Source: Micropterix aruncella (lineage: Eukaryota; Arthropoda; Insecta; Lepidoptera; Micropterigidae). From it: a DNA stretch of 64,000 bases. This document shows positions 22,490-33,847 of this stretch, piece after piece; within the stretch, counting starts at the first letter, position 1; every line of letters starts with the position of its first letter. The stretch spans positions 23,116,256 to 23,180,255 of the forward strand of contig OX155965.1 in the NCBI GenBank assembly GCA_944548615.1, read 5' to 3'. The position numbers and the translations under genes are program-made. The notes beneath the pieces were generated by a model. It searched no databases and had not been told where the DNA came from. It was given only the letters and a program-made list of their open reading frames with translations.

Positions 22490-23480
22490 TACAAACGGAG
22501 CTGCCATGGAATTCACCGACCGAAGTCGGGTCCCTCATATAGTGTTATTACACTTCTGAGGGGTGAGCAGTGGATTTCGGACTAACGACCGGCTGTGGTA
22601 AGTTTAAGACACCTGTCTTGCCACATATGAGCGTTCACCTTACCACCCATTCACTCCCCTTTCGAAGCCATAGAATTTGAGATGCGGAAATCGTGGTTTT
22701 AGATATTTTTTCTAAGAAGAAGTTGATTATTTTCCTGGAGAGACCAAGATCTTTAAAAAGGTGAAACAGAGATTTAGCTGGCAGGCCACGAGCGCCAACT
22801 TCCACCGCGTGAAGGTGAACAGTGAAGCCGTTCCGGGTGACGGCATTTGCGAGATCATGGTATTTATTTAATTTGTACTCGTGGTCTTTTGGGATATTTG
22901 ATTCCCATGGAACAGTTAATTCTACGATAAGGGCCATCTTCCGAGTTAGAGAGTAAAGAATTATATCTGGACGCAGGGCTGTGCATCCGAGACTTTCAGG
23001 GAATTTATACTGCTTAGAGACCGAATCGACCTCCAGAATCCAATCTGAAGCTTTCTCAATTATTGAGAAAGGTTTTGTAGTGAAATGTTTTTTGCCTTTA
23101 GAGCCATCCCGCACAAACTGTATTGGGGGTTTGGAGGGTACTGTCACACCCTTGTTGGCACGAGCCACTGAGAGGCTAATTACCTCGCGAATAACAGCAA
23201 GGACTTTGTCGTGGCGGTAAGTGTACCGTCCTTGATCCAGGGCCACCTAGCAGCCAGCTAGAATATGTCTAGCTGTGCAAGGGGTGTTGCTACAAAGGGG
23301 ACATGAACTATCCTTGGCATAGCTCCAATGAGCGAGGTTATTGGGGTCTGGAAGTGTATGCTAAAGGCATTTAAATAAAATTTCAGCATCTCTGGCGTCC
23401 AGTCATACAACATTACTTTCCAGTGCATTGGAGGAGGAATACAAAAGTCTCCAATTGTTGTCCAATCAAAGATATAATAA
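22490..23480 (-). pseudogene. R2-like LINE C-terminus: zinc knuckle plus restriction-like endonuclease, with 3' UTR
   Basis: On the minus strand, 'CPLCSNTPCTARHILAGC' (about 23310-23255) is a CCHC-type knuckle, followed by an in-frame stop and then 203 codons (23246-22635) beginning 'ALDQGRYTYRHDKVL'. The core 'RPDIILYSL' and, after a short gap, 'ALIVELTVPWE' plus 'YKLNKY' gives the PD...E...K pattern of the restriction-like endonuclease at the end of R2/R4/NeSL-type LINEs. Everything upstream, including the reverse transcriptase, is missing. The 3' UTR (22635-22490) ends in an AT-rich tail and has a second copy at 62395-62560. The stop shows it is dead. Confidence 0.8.
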
Positions 23481-23559
23481 TAATCTAATATGTATTTTTA
23501 AAATATATATTTTTTAAAATATAGGCAAATAAATAGTATGACTATTTATTTGTTTATTT

Positions 23560-24014
23560 ACGCTCAAGACAAAGTTGTATAATCAGTGCGTGTTACCGGC
23601 TATGACGTATGCTTGTGAGACATGGACACTGACTGCTGGGATGATGGTGCAGCGTAACATGGAGCGAGTCATGCTCGGCATATCGTTGCACGATCGAGTC
23701 CAAAACGAGCTTATCAGACAGCGCACGAAGGTGGTCGACGTGTGTCAAAGAGTGGCCAAGCTGAAATGGGCTCGGGCCGGCCACTTGGCCCGACGACACG
23801 ACGAACGGTGGAGCAAGCGCGTTTTGGAGTGGAGACCCCCGGCTAGGCAGAAGAAGTGTGGGCAGACCGCCGGCCCGATCGTCCGATGACATCAAGGAGC
23901 CAGCTGGACCTGTTTGGATGAGGGAAACGGACAACCGATCCGGATGGAGAGTGATTGGAGAGGCGTATGCCCAACGGTGGGCGAATGCGCGCTGATGATG
24001 ATGAAGAAGAAGAA
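23560..24014 (+). pseudogene. RTE-clade LINE, C-terminal end of reverse transcriptase ORF
   Basis: 'CVLPAMTYACETWTL' (from about 23578), 'RNMERVMLGISLHDRV', 'LKWARAGHLARRHDERW' and 'VLEWRPP' are the ordered end blocks of RTE-clade proteins. A frameshift near 23875 moves the reading to 'DDIKEPAGPVWMRE' and 'GEAYAQRWANAR', with a stop at 23993-23995. The element ends in 'TGATGATGATGAAGAAG', the simple tail usual for RTE insertions. 5'-truncated and dead. Confidence 0.9.
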
Positions 24015-24950
24015 GGCAAATAAAAACATTAAAATCAACACCCTGTGATGGTGTTTTATCTCCTGTTACTACAAATCTTTACTTTTTTTCAATTTTATTT
24101 TTATTATGTAATCCTGAATAGTGCTTCTGTAAATTGTTGCCTAAAATTTAAAGCTAACTACTCCAACTTGGAAGAAAATGTCACTCTTTGTCCAACCAAG
24201 TATTCAAAATAAATACTTTGCTTAGTATAAAAAATATATAACTTAGATTTTTTAAAATATTTTTCTGATTTACTGTATGACTTGCCCTATCACCCGTGTC
24301 CGGCTTGACGTCGACTTCTGGGACTCCTGTATAGTTTGTACTCATATCGTATGTACTTTATAGTTTCGGGTATTCTGCGTCGGTTTTCGATTAAACAGTT
24401 AATAAAAATACAATGCCTGGATGTGTTCTAGGGGATATCAGATAATTAGCCATATTAATAGGATATAATCATTGACTACACTACACTTTATAGTCAATGA
24501 TATAACTCAGAAACGGCTTATAATTGAGATCAGTCGTTGTTGTAATAAATGTTCTTCATAAAGAGATCTTGTCATTGAGATAAGATTTACAGCTATTGGA
24601 AAAGTGGGCGCAAAATGCCTATTCTCTTTTATGCAATTTTTGGTAAGTAAAATTGCTATTGCATATTCATTTTAAAATATTAGATTGTGCCGGAAAATAG
24701 GATAATATTAGCTATATTATCCTATTTTCCGGTTTTGATATTCAAATTTGGATCTGGCGGGTTCTGTTTATGTAACACCATGGATACATGCATTCCAATA
24801 TAACACTGTGGATACCTCATTAATCTGAAACTTACTTAGTCTTGACAGATTTCCAAAGGACAAAAAGTGCAAAATTGTGGGTAAAGAGTAACACGCATAT
24901 TCTATTGTTATATAGTTGATAGTTGTCAGCTACTACGATCATAGTTGTCA
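24015..24950. other. AT-rich non-coding stretch
   Basis: No gene seen. It contains a strong hairpin at 24690-24732. Confidence 0.5.
24690..24732. repeat. Perfect hairpin with 18-bp stem
   Basis: CCGGAAAATAGGATAATA (24690-24707) is followed by a 7-base loop and its exact reverse complement (24715-24732). It may be the remains of a small inverted-repeat element. Confidence 0.85.
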
Positions 24951-25614
24951 ATTACTACGGGCGAACCTGCCACCCCAGGAATCTATAACGATATCAGATC
25001 ATTATTTCTCCCATGGAGTGAACGCAGAGACTTAGGGACCACCCTAACAGGTACGTGAGAGTCCAACGCCTTACCGCGTGGCACTGGGAAGTTAATCCAG
25101 CGGTCAGCCTCGCGCCCTCACTACCAGATTCGACCGGATTTCTCCGTCCTCCCGTTTGGTCACGAGTACGAAGTCGCTTGCACGGCCTTTACCTGTTGCT
25201 ATTCAGCGGTAATTCAGTTCGAGTTCATCGTGGACCATAGCGTTCTTTGTCCGTCTATACATACCACTTGGGATTGGGTGGCGAGCTAGTCGTTTCAAGA
25301 GTAGCTGACATTAGGTCAAAATCCACCACCGATTCTTAGGAAACGTATAAGATCGTTTCCAGACCTCTAAAGTTATTCTCCGGAGAGCACAGTCGATTGG
25401 CTGACGCCGCACCGTGCGCAAACCGCTCAGCAGCGCCCGAAGGACATCCCACAGGAGGACTGATCCACCTGCCGGCGCATAGGAAACGGAGTCCTTACCG
25501 GGTTCCGCCCTATTCGAGGAGGTTACTGGATAGGAGCTGAACCGTGAGTCGAGCCGACCAGAAATAATGAGCAGGTCTAAAAAACTCAATTGCACGAGAA
25601 CCATTAGCTTCCCA
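24951..25614 (-). mobile_element. Family A retroposon, diverged subfamily, copy A4
   Basis: The reverse complement begins 'GGGAAGCTAATGG' and follows family A with many substitutions: 'TGCGCACGGTGCGGCGTCAG', 'ACTCTTGAAACGAC' and a 3' end 'GGTGGCAGGTTCGCCCG'. It ends 'TTGACAACT', as in the main subfamily. Copy A5 (28575-28890) and the piece at 32535-32615 share its private variants. Confidence 0.8.
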
Positions 25615-25844
25615 AACACATCATATTATATCGTTAAATATAAGACAAAGTCTTTCTTAGAAAGGCAGACAGAAGACCGTAACAGGGTTGCAGGTCCTAC
25701 CTAAATAAAGAGCCTATTTTAACACGCTTTTATTAGTTTGACCTATATGTATGAATCTATCATCTTGCAAGTCGAATTTCAACCACTTCTGACCAGTCGT
25801 ATCAACATGAAACTTGGCAATTGTGCGTAGACAATACAATAACA

Positions 25845-26228
25845 TGGTACCATCGATCTGATCTGATCTGATGATGGAGGCGGAAAGTAGTCACAGGAAC
25901 TGCATAACCAAATAAAGTATCCGAGCCGTGTTTGGGCTTGTCGGAATCGAATTGAGATGTACCTACTCTGGTCATGAATGATTTCCAGGGTCTGATGAAA
26001 GCCGGAAGGTGACACCGGAATTCTATAGCGGAACAACGCATCTTAACCGTGTTTAGACTAGTTAGAATCGGCTTGAGATGTATTCTGGTCATAAATGGTT
26101 TCCAAGGTCTGATGACGAAACCGAAAGGTAGGCATTGGAACTCAATAACGGATAAATGAATGCTTGACGTATTTCGGCTTCTTGTCATCGTCTTGAGATG
26201 TACTCTAATCATGAATGATAAGATTGTG
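25845..26228. repeat. Tandem array, 120-bp unit, three copies
   Basis: 'TTGAGATGTA' with 'CTGGTCATGAATGATTTCC' follows at 25952, 26073 and 26193, and 'GGGTCTGATGA' follows in the first two. The period is 120-121 bp. The minus-strand frames of 85 and 152 codons come from this repeat and carry no domain. Confidence 0.85.
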
Positions 26229-26448
26229 ATAAGACTAAAAGTACTTTTTAGTATTATCACGTTTTGTGATAAGACTAAAAAGTAAAAAATAGCGCTGTTT
26301 TTTCAAATCAAATCATTATAATGCTTCTCAGTCAAATATTTATATTGTTATGAAATATTATGTAACCAAACAAATGATAGAAAAAGCTCCCCACACTTTT
26401 ACACTCAAATAATATACAATAGTAACAATACTTACAAACATGGCTAAT

Positions 26449-26761
26449 GGGGCGCTCTAGACGATCAAGCATGCTTGTCAAGTATCGCGTCGCGGGCTGG
26501 GAAGGGATCGTGAACCGCAGGAAATATGCATTTTTTTTTTATATTTACCAAAAATGCCTAATTTTGTAGTTTATACCAGGGAATCACGTCATTCATCAAT
26601 CAATTACGTTTAATTAACCTGACTCCCTGGTATACAACTACAAAATTAGGCATTTTTGGTGAATATTCAAATATATATTTGCATATATCCTGCAGTTTAC
26701 GATCCCCTCCCAGCCCGCGACGCGAAGCTTGACAAGCATGCTTGATCGTCTAGAGAGCCCC
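26449..26761. mobile_element. Palindromic MITE, copy 1 (313 bp)
   Basis: The ends 'GGGGCGCTCTAGACGATC' and, in reverse complement, 'GGGGCTCTCTAGACGATC' begin long inverted arms of about 140 bp that run to the centre near 26605. The inner arms contain 'CAAAAATGCCTAATTTTGTA'. The same structure recurs 137 bp downstream. Confidence 0.9.
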
Positions 26762-26898
26762 TTACACTGTGCCTTACGGCGTAAACAGTGATAGCGGTGG
26801 GTAATTATTTTTTGCTTGTTAGTGCAAAACTTACTAATGCGTGTTTTTTTAAGTTTTTGAAACTATTATATTATTATGCCTAGCACTGTTTCGCTTTA

Positions 26899-27215
26899 GG
26901 GACTCTCTAGACGATCAAGCATGCTTGTCAAGCATCGCGTCGCGGGCTGGGAAATGATCGGAAACCGCAGGAAATATGCAAATATTTTTTTTAATATTTA
27001 CCAAAAATGCCTAATTTTGTAGTTTTATTCCCGGGAGTCACGTCATTCATCAATCCTTTACGTCTAATTAACGTGACTCCCTAGTATAAACTACAAAATA
27101 AGGCATTTTTGGTAAACATAAAAAAAATATATTTGCACATTTCCTGCGGCTTACGATCACTTCCCAGCCCGCGACGCGATGCTTGACAAGCATGCTTGAA
27201 CGTCTAGAGAGCCCC
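26899..27215. mobile_element. Palindromic MITE, copy 2 (317 bp), TTA duplication
   Basis: The ends 'GGGACTCTCTAGACGATC' and, in reverse complement, 'GGGGCTCTCTAGACGTTC' are bordered by TTA on both sides (26896-26898, 27216-27218). A 3-bp TTA duplication fits the PIF/Harbinger group. Arms and centre match copy 1 in order. No transposase inside. Confidence 0.9.
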
Positions 27216-27594
27216 TTAACTCCCTATGGTAACTCTAATCGTGGCACGAAGTGTCTCGATATCGTGAAATCGAGAATTTGGCAAGCTCGGTTCGGAGAAT
27301 CATCCACGTCGCGGAGTGGTTTTTTTTTACAAAATCACGATCCGCGCTTTTGGCGACACGTCAGTGTATTTTGGTCGTTTTGTCCTGTTTGGAGAGAGCG
27401 CCGTGAACCCGGCAGAGCGCGGACCCAGACCCCACAAACTGATTTTTTTATAAGGACACGATGTGGAGATAACCCGAAACAAGTCGCTGAGAGCGACTGT
27501 ATTCGCGATTAAGGTAACGGGTATAGCCGCGCCGCAGTCATGTCTGAGTTCCGCATTCAATTCAATTTCAATTCAAGTTCAATTCCCCATTATA

Positions 27595-27925
27595 GAGTTC
27601 AAGGGGCAGCGACAAGAAAGTGCAAGAGTTTTGTAAAAGCTGATACTTTCAGATCAACTAGTATTTTGGCCGTAGAATGATGGAGTAGAGTCAGCGGGTC
27701 AGACTCCGGGACACCTGGCTCTGGCGTACATGAAATGTGTAGTTGTAATTAGTACTTCCAAAGTGTTCTGGAAAAGCTGAAAATTCACCAGTAGACAGTG
27801 GACGCAATACAGAACTCGAAACAAATGGTCAGACTTCTTGACAATATAATACCTGGCGTCAGCATTACTCCATATATGTCACAAAAATTAAGTCCATTAT
27901 ATTGCGCGCCATATTAGACTGATGC
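27595..27925. mobile_element. Half of a family F palindrome
   Basis: 'GCAGCGACA' then 'AGTGCAAGAGTTTTG' and 'CTGAAAATTCACCAGTAGAC' follow the left arm of the 52278-52867 palindrome closely. Only one arm is present, so this is a truncated copy or the remains of a larger element. Confidence 0.75.
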
Positions 27926-27929
27926 TTAA

Positions 27930-28570
27930 TAAATAGTTACCGACAAATAAGTCGGTAATAGCACGGGTCGAATTATCAATTTACGACGACAAGAATATAA
28001 AACTTTTTTTTTTCTCGTCAGAACTGCTTTTAAGGGGACTACCTAATAATTATCTTTCAGAAAAATAACTAGTTATGATAAGTTGGGGTTAGGTGTTCAT
28101 AGTATTCGTTTTTTTAAACATATAAAATTATTTCTGCATTTCAAAATATACAAAATAATACCTAATAACATTGGTACATATTAAGCAGATTTGATAAAAA
28201 TATTATTATACATTCACATCATCATCATCCTTATCATCATCATCACCAACACATAAGAAAGGCAGTCTTACCATGTTTAATACAACTTATTTGAATTGTG
28301 TTTTATATTCTTTTGTTTCTTTCGCGTATTTGTCATAATATCACAATAGGATACGCGATACTAACATCCGGATAAATCTGTTATTATTTATGTTGATTCT
28401 CTATGCTTTCTTGAAGCGATATTATGTAGTACATATGTATCTGTAGATCCAGCAGTTGCACCACCGTATCTTTTTCGATATTTTTATATTTACCGGATAA
28501 CACTTCCATTTTGCCTTTGCTATCACATAATATGATTCCTTTTCCCTTGTAATGGACTTAAGGGCCTTTT
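27930..28570. other. AT-rich non-coding stretch
   Basis: Contains an imperfect (CAT/ATC)n run at about 28210-28250. Nothing else was recognised. Confidence 0.5.
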
Positions 28571-28574
28571 TCCT

Positions 28575-28890
28575 TGTAATAGAAAAGGGCGTAACGGTCC
28601 GCGATAAATTCGAACTGAATTACCGCTAACACCAGGCAGATGCCGCACAAGCAAATTCGAATCTGCGAACAGACTGGAGGACAGATAAACTTGGCGAAAT
28701 CTGGTAGTGACGGCGTGAGGTCGACCCGCTGAATTCACTTCGGCTTGGGGACGGGCTCGTTGGTGGAGCTAGACAGTGGACTGTCTTGTCCGCCAAGACT
28801 TGGCGTTCACCCCATTGGAGATAGAACTGCCTGAAATCGCTATAACTCCCTGGAGTGACGGGTTCGCCCGTTCTGTTGGCACCCCAGATG
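28575..28890 (+). mobile_element. Family A retroposon, copy A5 (5'-truncated, A4 subfamily)
   Basis: It starts inside the element at 'GGTCCGCGATAAATTCGAAC' and runs to 'GTGACGGGTTCGCCCG'. It shares 'CGAACTGAATTACCGCT' with A4 but not with A1-A3. Truncation at the 5' side only is the pattern expected of target-primed insertion. Confidence 0.75.
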
Positions 28891-30065
28891 CACTGAAATC
28901 CCGGTTTGCTCGCATTCACGTTACGCTGCGCACAGTACAGTTCGAATGCGCGGGAGGCGTGATTTACCTTTGAGACAGTGTCGTGTTCGGTTTACATTTT
29001 CTTTATTTATTCTTGGTAACTCCTTTTTCTTATTCTTCCTCATCGCCCGCGCGCAGTTGGACTCTTAATGAGCGACAAATGCGACAACTAATTAATTGTC
29101 TCCAATTTTATGATAACAACAAAACGGAATGCAGATAGACGGAAGCCACGAATACCCAACATTTTAATACCCATGTAAATTTAATGTAGGTATATACGTA
29201 ATGTACTTTTATCTCAATTGCTTGATTTTATAAGCACAATGTTTTTGTTCTGTTATTTAGCAGATCAAAAGATGTTGCACTCTCAGTGTCCGATGTCATA
29301 TCTGTAGTGACTTATGATGATGAACCATGTAACATTTCAATCAATAAACATTTCTATTTCTGAGATTCAAATGACGTCAAATAACAGAAAAAAAAACTGT
29401 TGACTTGCCTAACAACCTTTATTCAAAGATGTAGTCTTTCAAACTTTTACATTTTTATCACTGTATAGAAAACAGCGTCTTTCAGAATCATCAGTTTTTA
29501 TTACGAGGAAGTTTACCCCACTACTAGCATTTTCACTGGTATATAAGCACGTACAATTCACAGTAAAATTTACTGTTTTCGTCAACGTTCTAACTGGTAA
29601 GCCATCTCGCCTTAACTTCATATTGAATAATTAAACGTTAAAATATTAAAACACTCTGTTTATCACACCACGTGTAAACGCCGAGGAAACATCAAGCTGA
29701 CACGAACCGGGAACTCCGATCATCTAAAACTCACGATATCATATATTTTGTTTTATTTATCTATGTATCTTATATATCTTTATTTATTTATTTATTTATC
29801 TAAGAATTAATTACTATAAAATATTGGTTTTGCTTTAAAAAAATAACAGGAACCAAATGGCAAAACATTAACCTTTTGCTTATTTGATTCTGTCACCTAA
29901 CTGGGACTAGCCCGTTCTAGGATGGACAGGAAATATATCTTATATATCTATCTTATATAGTTTATTTTATATATCTTATACATATAATTATCTATATATC
30001 TTATATCTTTATATCTTACATATCTTATACAATATCTATTTTATATTTTTTTATAATATATATAT
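28890..30065. other. Non-coding; ends in a TATATCTTA-type simple repeat
   Basis: No gene recognised. 29745-30065 is increasingly built from imperfect 'TATATATCTTATATC' words, which border the hAT element. Confidence 0.5.
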
Positions 30066-31562
30066 CAGCGATTCCCAACCTGGGAGTAATTACCCCAATA
30101 GGGTAAAATGGGATTTTCTAATGGGTGAAGACAAGGATTGAATCGTCTTTCAGTCAGAGAGTACATTCTATCAGGAAATATTTTCCTGATTTAAAAAATC
30201 GCCAAGTAAATGCTTGGGTGCTAAATGATGGAATATGGAATATTTGGAATATATAGGAATATTTCCAGATACTGACATTGAAGCCAAAGCAAAGCACATT
30301 TCCACGGATTTCGCGAAGATAACACACCGAAAATAGATTTCGAAAACACACAACTAACTGGCAAGGTGGCAACCACCGATAGACGATGCCTTTCTGCCAG
30401 GTCGGGGACAAGGACGTATCCAGGGGGGGGGGGGTGCAGGGGACGCGACCCCACAATTTTTTTTGAGTAAAAAAAACATCGAAAAAATGAGAATCTGGGA
30501 GAATCCGCGACCGTATGTACCTTGTCGGGCATGCATCCACGGGGGGGGGGGGGGGGGGAGGGGCGGTAGTTGGGATTTAACCCCCGAAATCCGATCCGAT
30601 TTCAAAAATGCTTTCGTCGATAATGGAAAGCTCCATTATCGACGAGAGGCTATATTTTATTGTGATAAATATTGGTTTTCATTGCAAAATCACGATATTT
30701 GTAAATTAAGTCAGAGTAAATAAGCTGGTGAGTTGTTTCTCGGCGTGCACCGACGAAACGGTTTGATATACATATGTGAAAACAAAATATGACAAAAACA
30801 TCTAAAAAAAGTCGCCGGCGGCACATATCCAACATTTATATAAAGGCTTTTGTCATCGATATTCTTTTGTCTTTAAAAAATAAGAGAAATAAGTAGGCAG
30901 AGTTTTTTGGGAGACATTAGCAATAAAATAAGAATCATTGTCAAAATAAATTAATCTATCATCACGGGTGTTAAATAGAGATAAAATTTGCCATTTACTG
31001 TAAGTTTTTGGATGATATAGTTTCAGATATATCATGAAAGTAGTAGCGCGTGCAAGCACCTCGAATACCTAGCGGGCGGCGGCAGCTGCTGTCCTAGCAA
31101 GGTCAGCGTTCAGCAGAAGGCGGCGCGGGTGGCAAGGGTGGTACGTCTACGAGATAGGTAGCGTGCTTCTGAAGGGGGACGTCTTGCATTATATATACTA
31201 CTTATATCTAAAGGTAGCGCTTAAAAAGGCTAATAAACGCCACCCTACTTAAATTATTTAAAAAAAAAAATCGAAACCAGCATTGGCCGAACTTAACCAA
31301 ATATTAAAGATATTGTTAAAACTAAGCAATATGTTCTCTCAGTGACATGTAGGTATCGATTAACGCATCTCACTTCTTGATTTAATACAAAATGGTAAAA
31401 AACAGGTATTCTCTATGTTTAATTTTAAATGATTAAAATTAATTAAAAATATTACTACTTTTTCGTAATTTAAAAACAACCAATAGCTAATTAATTGTTT
31501 TTTTAACTAGACTTTTATCTAACCACTATGGGAAATAACCTTAAAAAGGTTGGATACCGCTG
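30066..31562. mobile_element. Non-autonomous hAT element (about 1.5 kb)
   Basis: The left end 'CAGCGATTCCCAACCTGGG' and the right end (reverse complement 'CAGCGGTATCCAACCTTTTT') are hAT-type inverted termini. The adjoining 8-mers ATATATAT and ATCTATTT match at 6 of 8 positions. No transposase block was found inside. The interior holds G12 (30423-30434) and G18 (30541-30558) tracts, a 13-bp-stem hairpin at 30615-30644 and a GC-rich patch near 31070-31160. The overlapping minus-strand frames around 30154-30605 arise from the G tracts. Confidence 0.75.
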
Positions 31563-32127
31563 ATCTATTTATATATTTTTTGTATATATCTATATTTTTT
31601 TGTATACTTCTATATTTTTATATGTATCTATATCACATCTTAATTTTATTATTCTATATTTATTTATGGTCCCGGGTGGACATGATAACTTAGGCACAGT
31701 AAATATTATATTTACTGTGACTTGGGTCACTGAAACAAGCAACACTAGTACGTCAAAATCATTGTGTCAGAATCTTAGTCAATAAACGGGCATAATTAAA
31801 GCTTTCGATTGGAGCTTCTCTCGGAAAGTACCAGCCAATCAGAATACGTTTATTTTCGACAGTCGTTGTTTTATTCCCTGCGTCTTTCGCCCCGGTCGCG
31901 GTGGTTCTATTTCCTTGGATTTGTTATTAGCCTCTTTTTTATTTTTACCCGTTGTTGATGGGTAAGGAGGGATTTACATAAGTGAGTAAAAAAGAAGTGA
32001 CGTGCTGGTCCGTTCGTCTAATACCCATTCTACACGTTGGCCAATGTTGGACCAAATTACTAAGGTGGAAGCGAGTTGGCATAACTATGACGTGTGAAAA
32101 TGTATGGGAAAAAAGCGAGAGAGCCAT
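31563..32127. other. Non-coding stretch, unassigned
   Basis: No domain-bearing frame. 31800-31920 is mildly GC-rich and includes CCAAT-like words; no function is claimed. Confidence 0.4.
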
Positions 32128-32141
32128 AGTCAATATCACAG

Positions 32142-32340
32142 CGGGCGTGAGTGTAAGCCCGCTGGGTAACACTCCTGGCTATCTCGCGGTTAAGGCGTTG
32201 GCTTCTTACGGGCATGTGGCGGAGCTTGACGGTGGACTGTTTTGTTCAAATCTTATGCGCTCACTTCAGGGAAATAGAACGACTAATCATTAAAACTTCC
32301 TGAGGTGACGGGTTCGCTCGTTGTAATTGACAACTCTAGT
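32142..32340 (+). mobile_element. Family A retroposon, copy A6 (5'-truncated, with 14-bp TSD)
   Basis: Only the last 200 bp of the main subfamily are present, ending 'TTGACAACTCTAGT'. An exact 14-bp direct repeat TAGTCAATATCACA borders it (32128-32141 and 32341-32354). This copy gives the clearest proof that the family moves by target-primed reverse transcription and has a defined 3' end. Confidence 0.85.
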
Positions 32341-32534
32341 TAGTCAATATCACAATGTTAGCTAATGAGTAGAGTGGGCATAACAAGTCTCGTGACCAGG
32401 CCATAGCCATTGACATTATTTCAGGTGTGGCATCTGAGATTGAAATTGAGGCGTTTATTTTACTCCAGAAATCCATTCGTACAAATTTCCCCAAAAATTG
32501 TAAACGATCGATTTCTCAGCCGCTGCTTGGGCTA

Positions 32535-32615
32535 TATGACCTGTTCGTTATCTTGGGTCGGCTCAACTCACGGCTCAACTCCTATCCAGTAGCATGCTCG
32601 AAGAGTGACGAACCT
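32535..32615 (+). repeat. Family A (A4 subfamily) 5' fragment
   Basis: 'GGTCGGCTCAACTCACGG' and 'CTCCTATCCAGTA' match the 5' region of copy A4. It is a short isolated piece. Confidence 0.6.
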
Positions 32616-32619
32616 GGAC

Positions 32620-33380
32620 ATGCGGAAGTACATAAAGAATCGTTCTTCATCATATTCCAATTTCTGCAATAATGTATGGTACTTACCTATTCTCCAAGCT
32701 TTGCTCTTTGTCTATTTATCTCATGAACCCAATATCTCTTTTTCTCATCCTTTTTTGTGGTTTGGACATATTCGTTTAATAATTACAAACAGAGTCAATC
32801 GTTCTCAAACTCACTCTCTGAATCGGTAAACATATTTTACAGCTGTTGTACACAATACAATTTTAGGTGCACCTTCTGAGAAGTGACACCTGTCGTATAT
32901 CGGTCGACGAACCTGAGTTAATTAGGCCCGTGACGTCTGCCACTTGGCTGTTTTGCCGTTTTTTGGTGCTTCTCGTGAACCGGTCCATTAGCTCGGTTTG
33001 CAGGATGTGGCGTCACAGGGCTGGACGCCCTGCGGCAGGATTCCGGTTGTTTCCATTCTATACATTATGGAGGACTGGTTCTAGGATTTCATACTGCGTG
33101 ATGATTTTGGCGGCTTTCTTTGGGCTGGATACCACCTTCGCTATAATTTCCAGCAAATCGCCAACTGTTATGGTCACGTACTCCTCTTTGTCCACTCCCT
33201 CGAATTCGAGGGGGCGCACTCGAGGCTCGAACCGGGGTGGCGGAAACATCGCTCTGTCATGATTGTATTGTCATGGGTCCCTAAAAGACGTGGGGCCCAT
33301 AGGGCGGTGAATACTTAGCTTATTGGATAATCCGGCACTGGTTGCGTACGTGGGCTCTGTTTGTCTCTATCCATAACGGG
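32620..33380. other. No gene recognised
   Basis: A 131-codon plus frame (32867-33262) and a 63-codon minus frame (33058-33249) overlap. The minus frame has a protein-like composition ('EFEGVDKEEYVTITVGDLLE') but no recognised family. It might be a gag-like or host exon fragment; the evidence is too thin to call. Confidence 0.35.
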
Positions 33381-33385
33381 TGTTA

Positions 33386-33847
33386 AGGCGTGAACAAATT
33401 ATCGGACGCGACTGATGGACGCGGTTTACTGACGCGTATTAAAGGTAATCTGTATAATGAATCTTTACTGAAATGTGCAAATTATTGAACGTAAGTCGCG
33501 GACGTGACCTTGAGGGTTCGGACGTCGGATATAGATCCGCAAGCCGCGTCCCAAACGACCTTGCATACTATCAGTTGCGTCCGTAAAGGTGCGAACATAT
33601 TTATTGGACGCGTCAGTCAGCTACGGCTTGCGGACGCGACTCAAAGATATCTGTGTAATGAATGTCTACTGAACCGTGCACATTGTCGGACGTAAGTCGC
33701 GGACGTGACCTTGAGGCTTCGGGTGTCCGATAGAGATCTGCAAGCCGCGTACACCCCGTCCGTCCCGTCGCGTCCGTCAGTCCGTCCGTCAGTCGCGTCC
33801 GTAAGCCGCGGCTAACGGACGGACGCATCCGATAATATGTTCGCCCC
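33386..33847. mobile_element. TTAA-flanked inverted-repeat element with internal tandem repeats
   Basis: The left end after TTAA (33382-33385) reads 'GGCGTGAACAAATTATCGGA'. The right end before TTAA (33848-33851) reads, in reverse complement, 'GGGGCGAACATATTATCGGA'. Inside is a direct duplication of about 200 bp ('GTAAGTCGCGGACGTGACC' at about 33491 and 33692) and clusters of 'GTCCGTCAGTC' words. TTAA duplication is typical of piggyBac-like elements; no transposase is present. Confidence 0.8.

Noticed and set aside
22060..22542. A 160-codon plus-strand frame
   Set aside because: No recognisable domain, low complexity, and its end lies in the antisense of a LINE 3' UTR.
30154..30723. Proline/glycine-rich frames on both strands
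   Set aside because: They result from G12 and G18 tracts within a non-autonomous hAT element.
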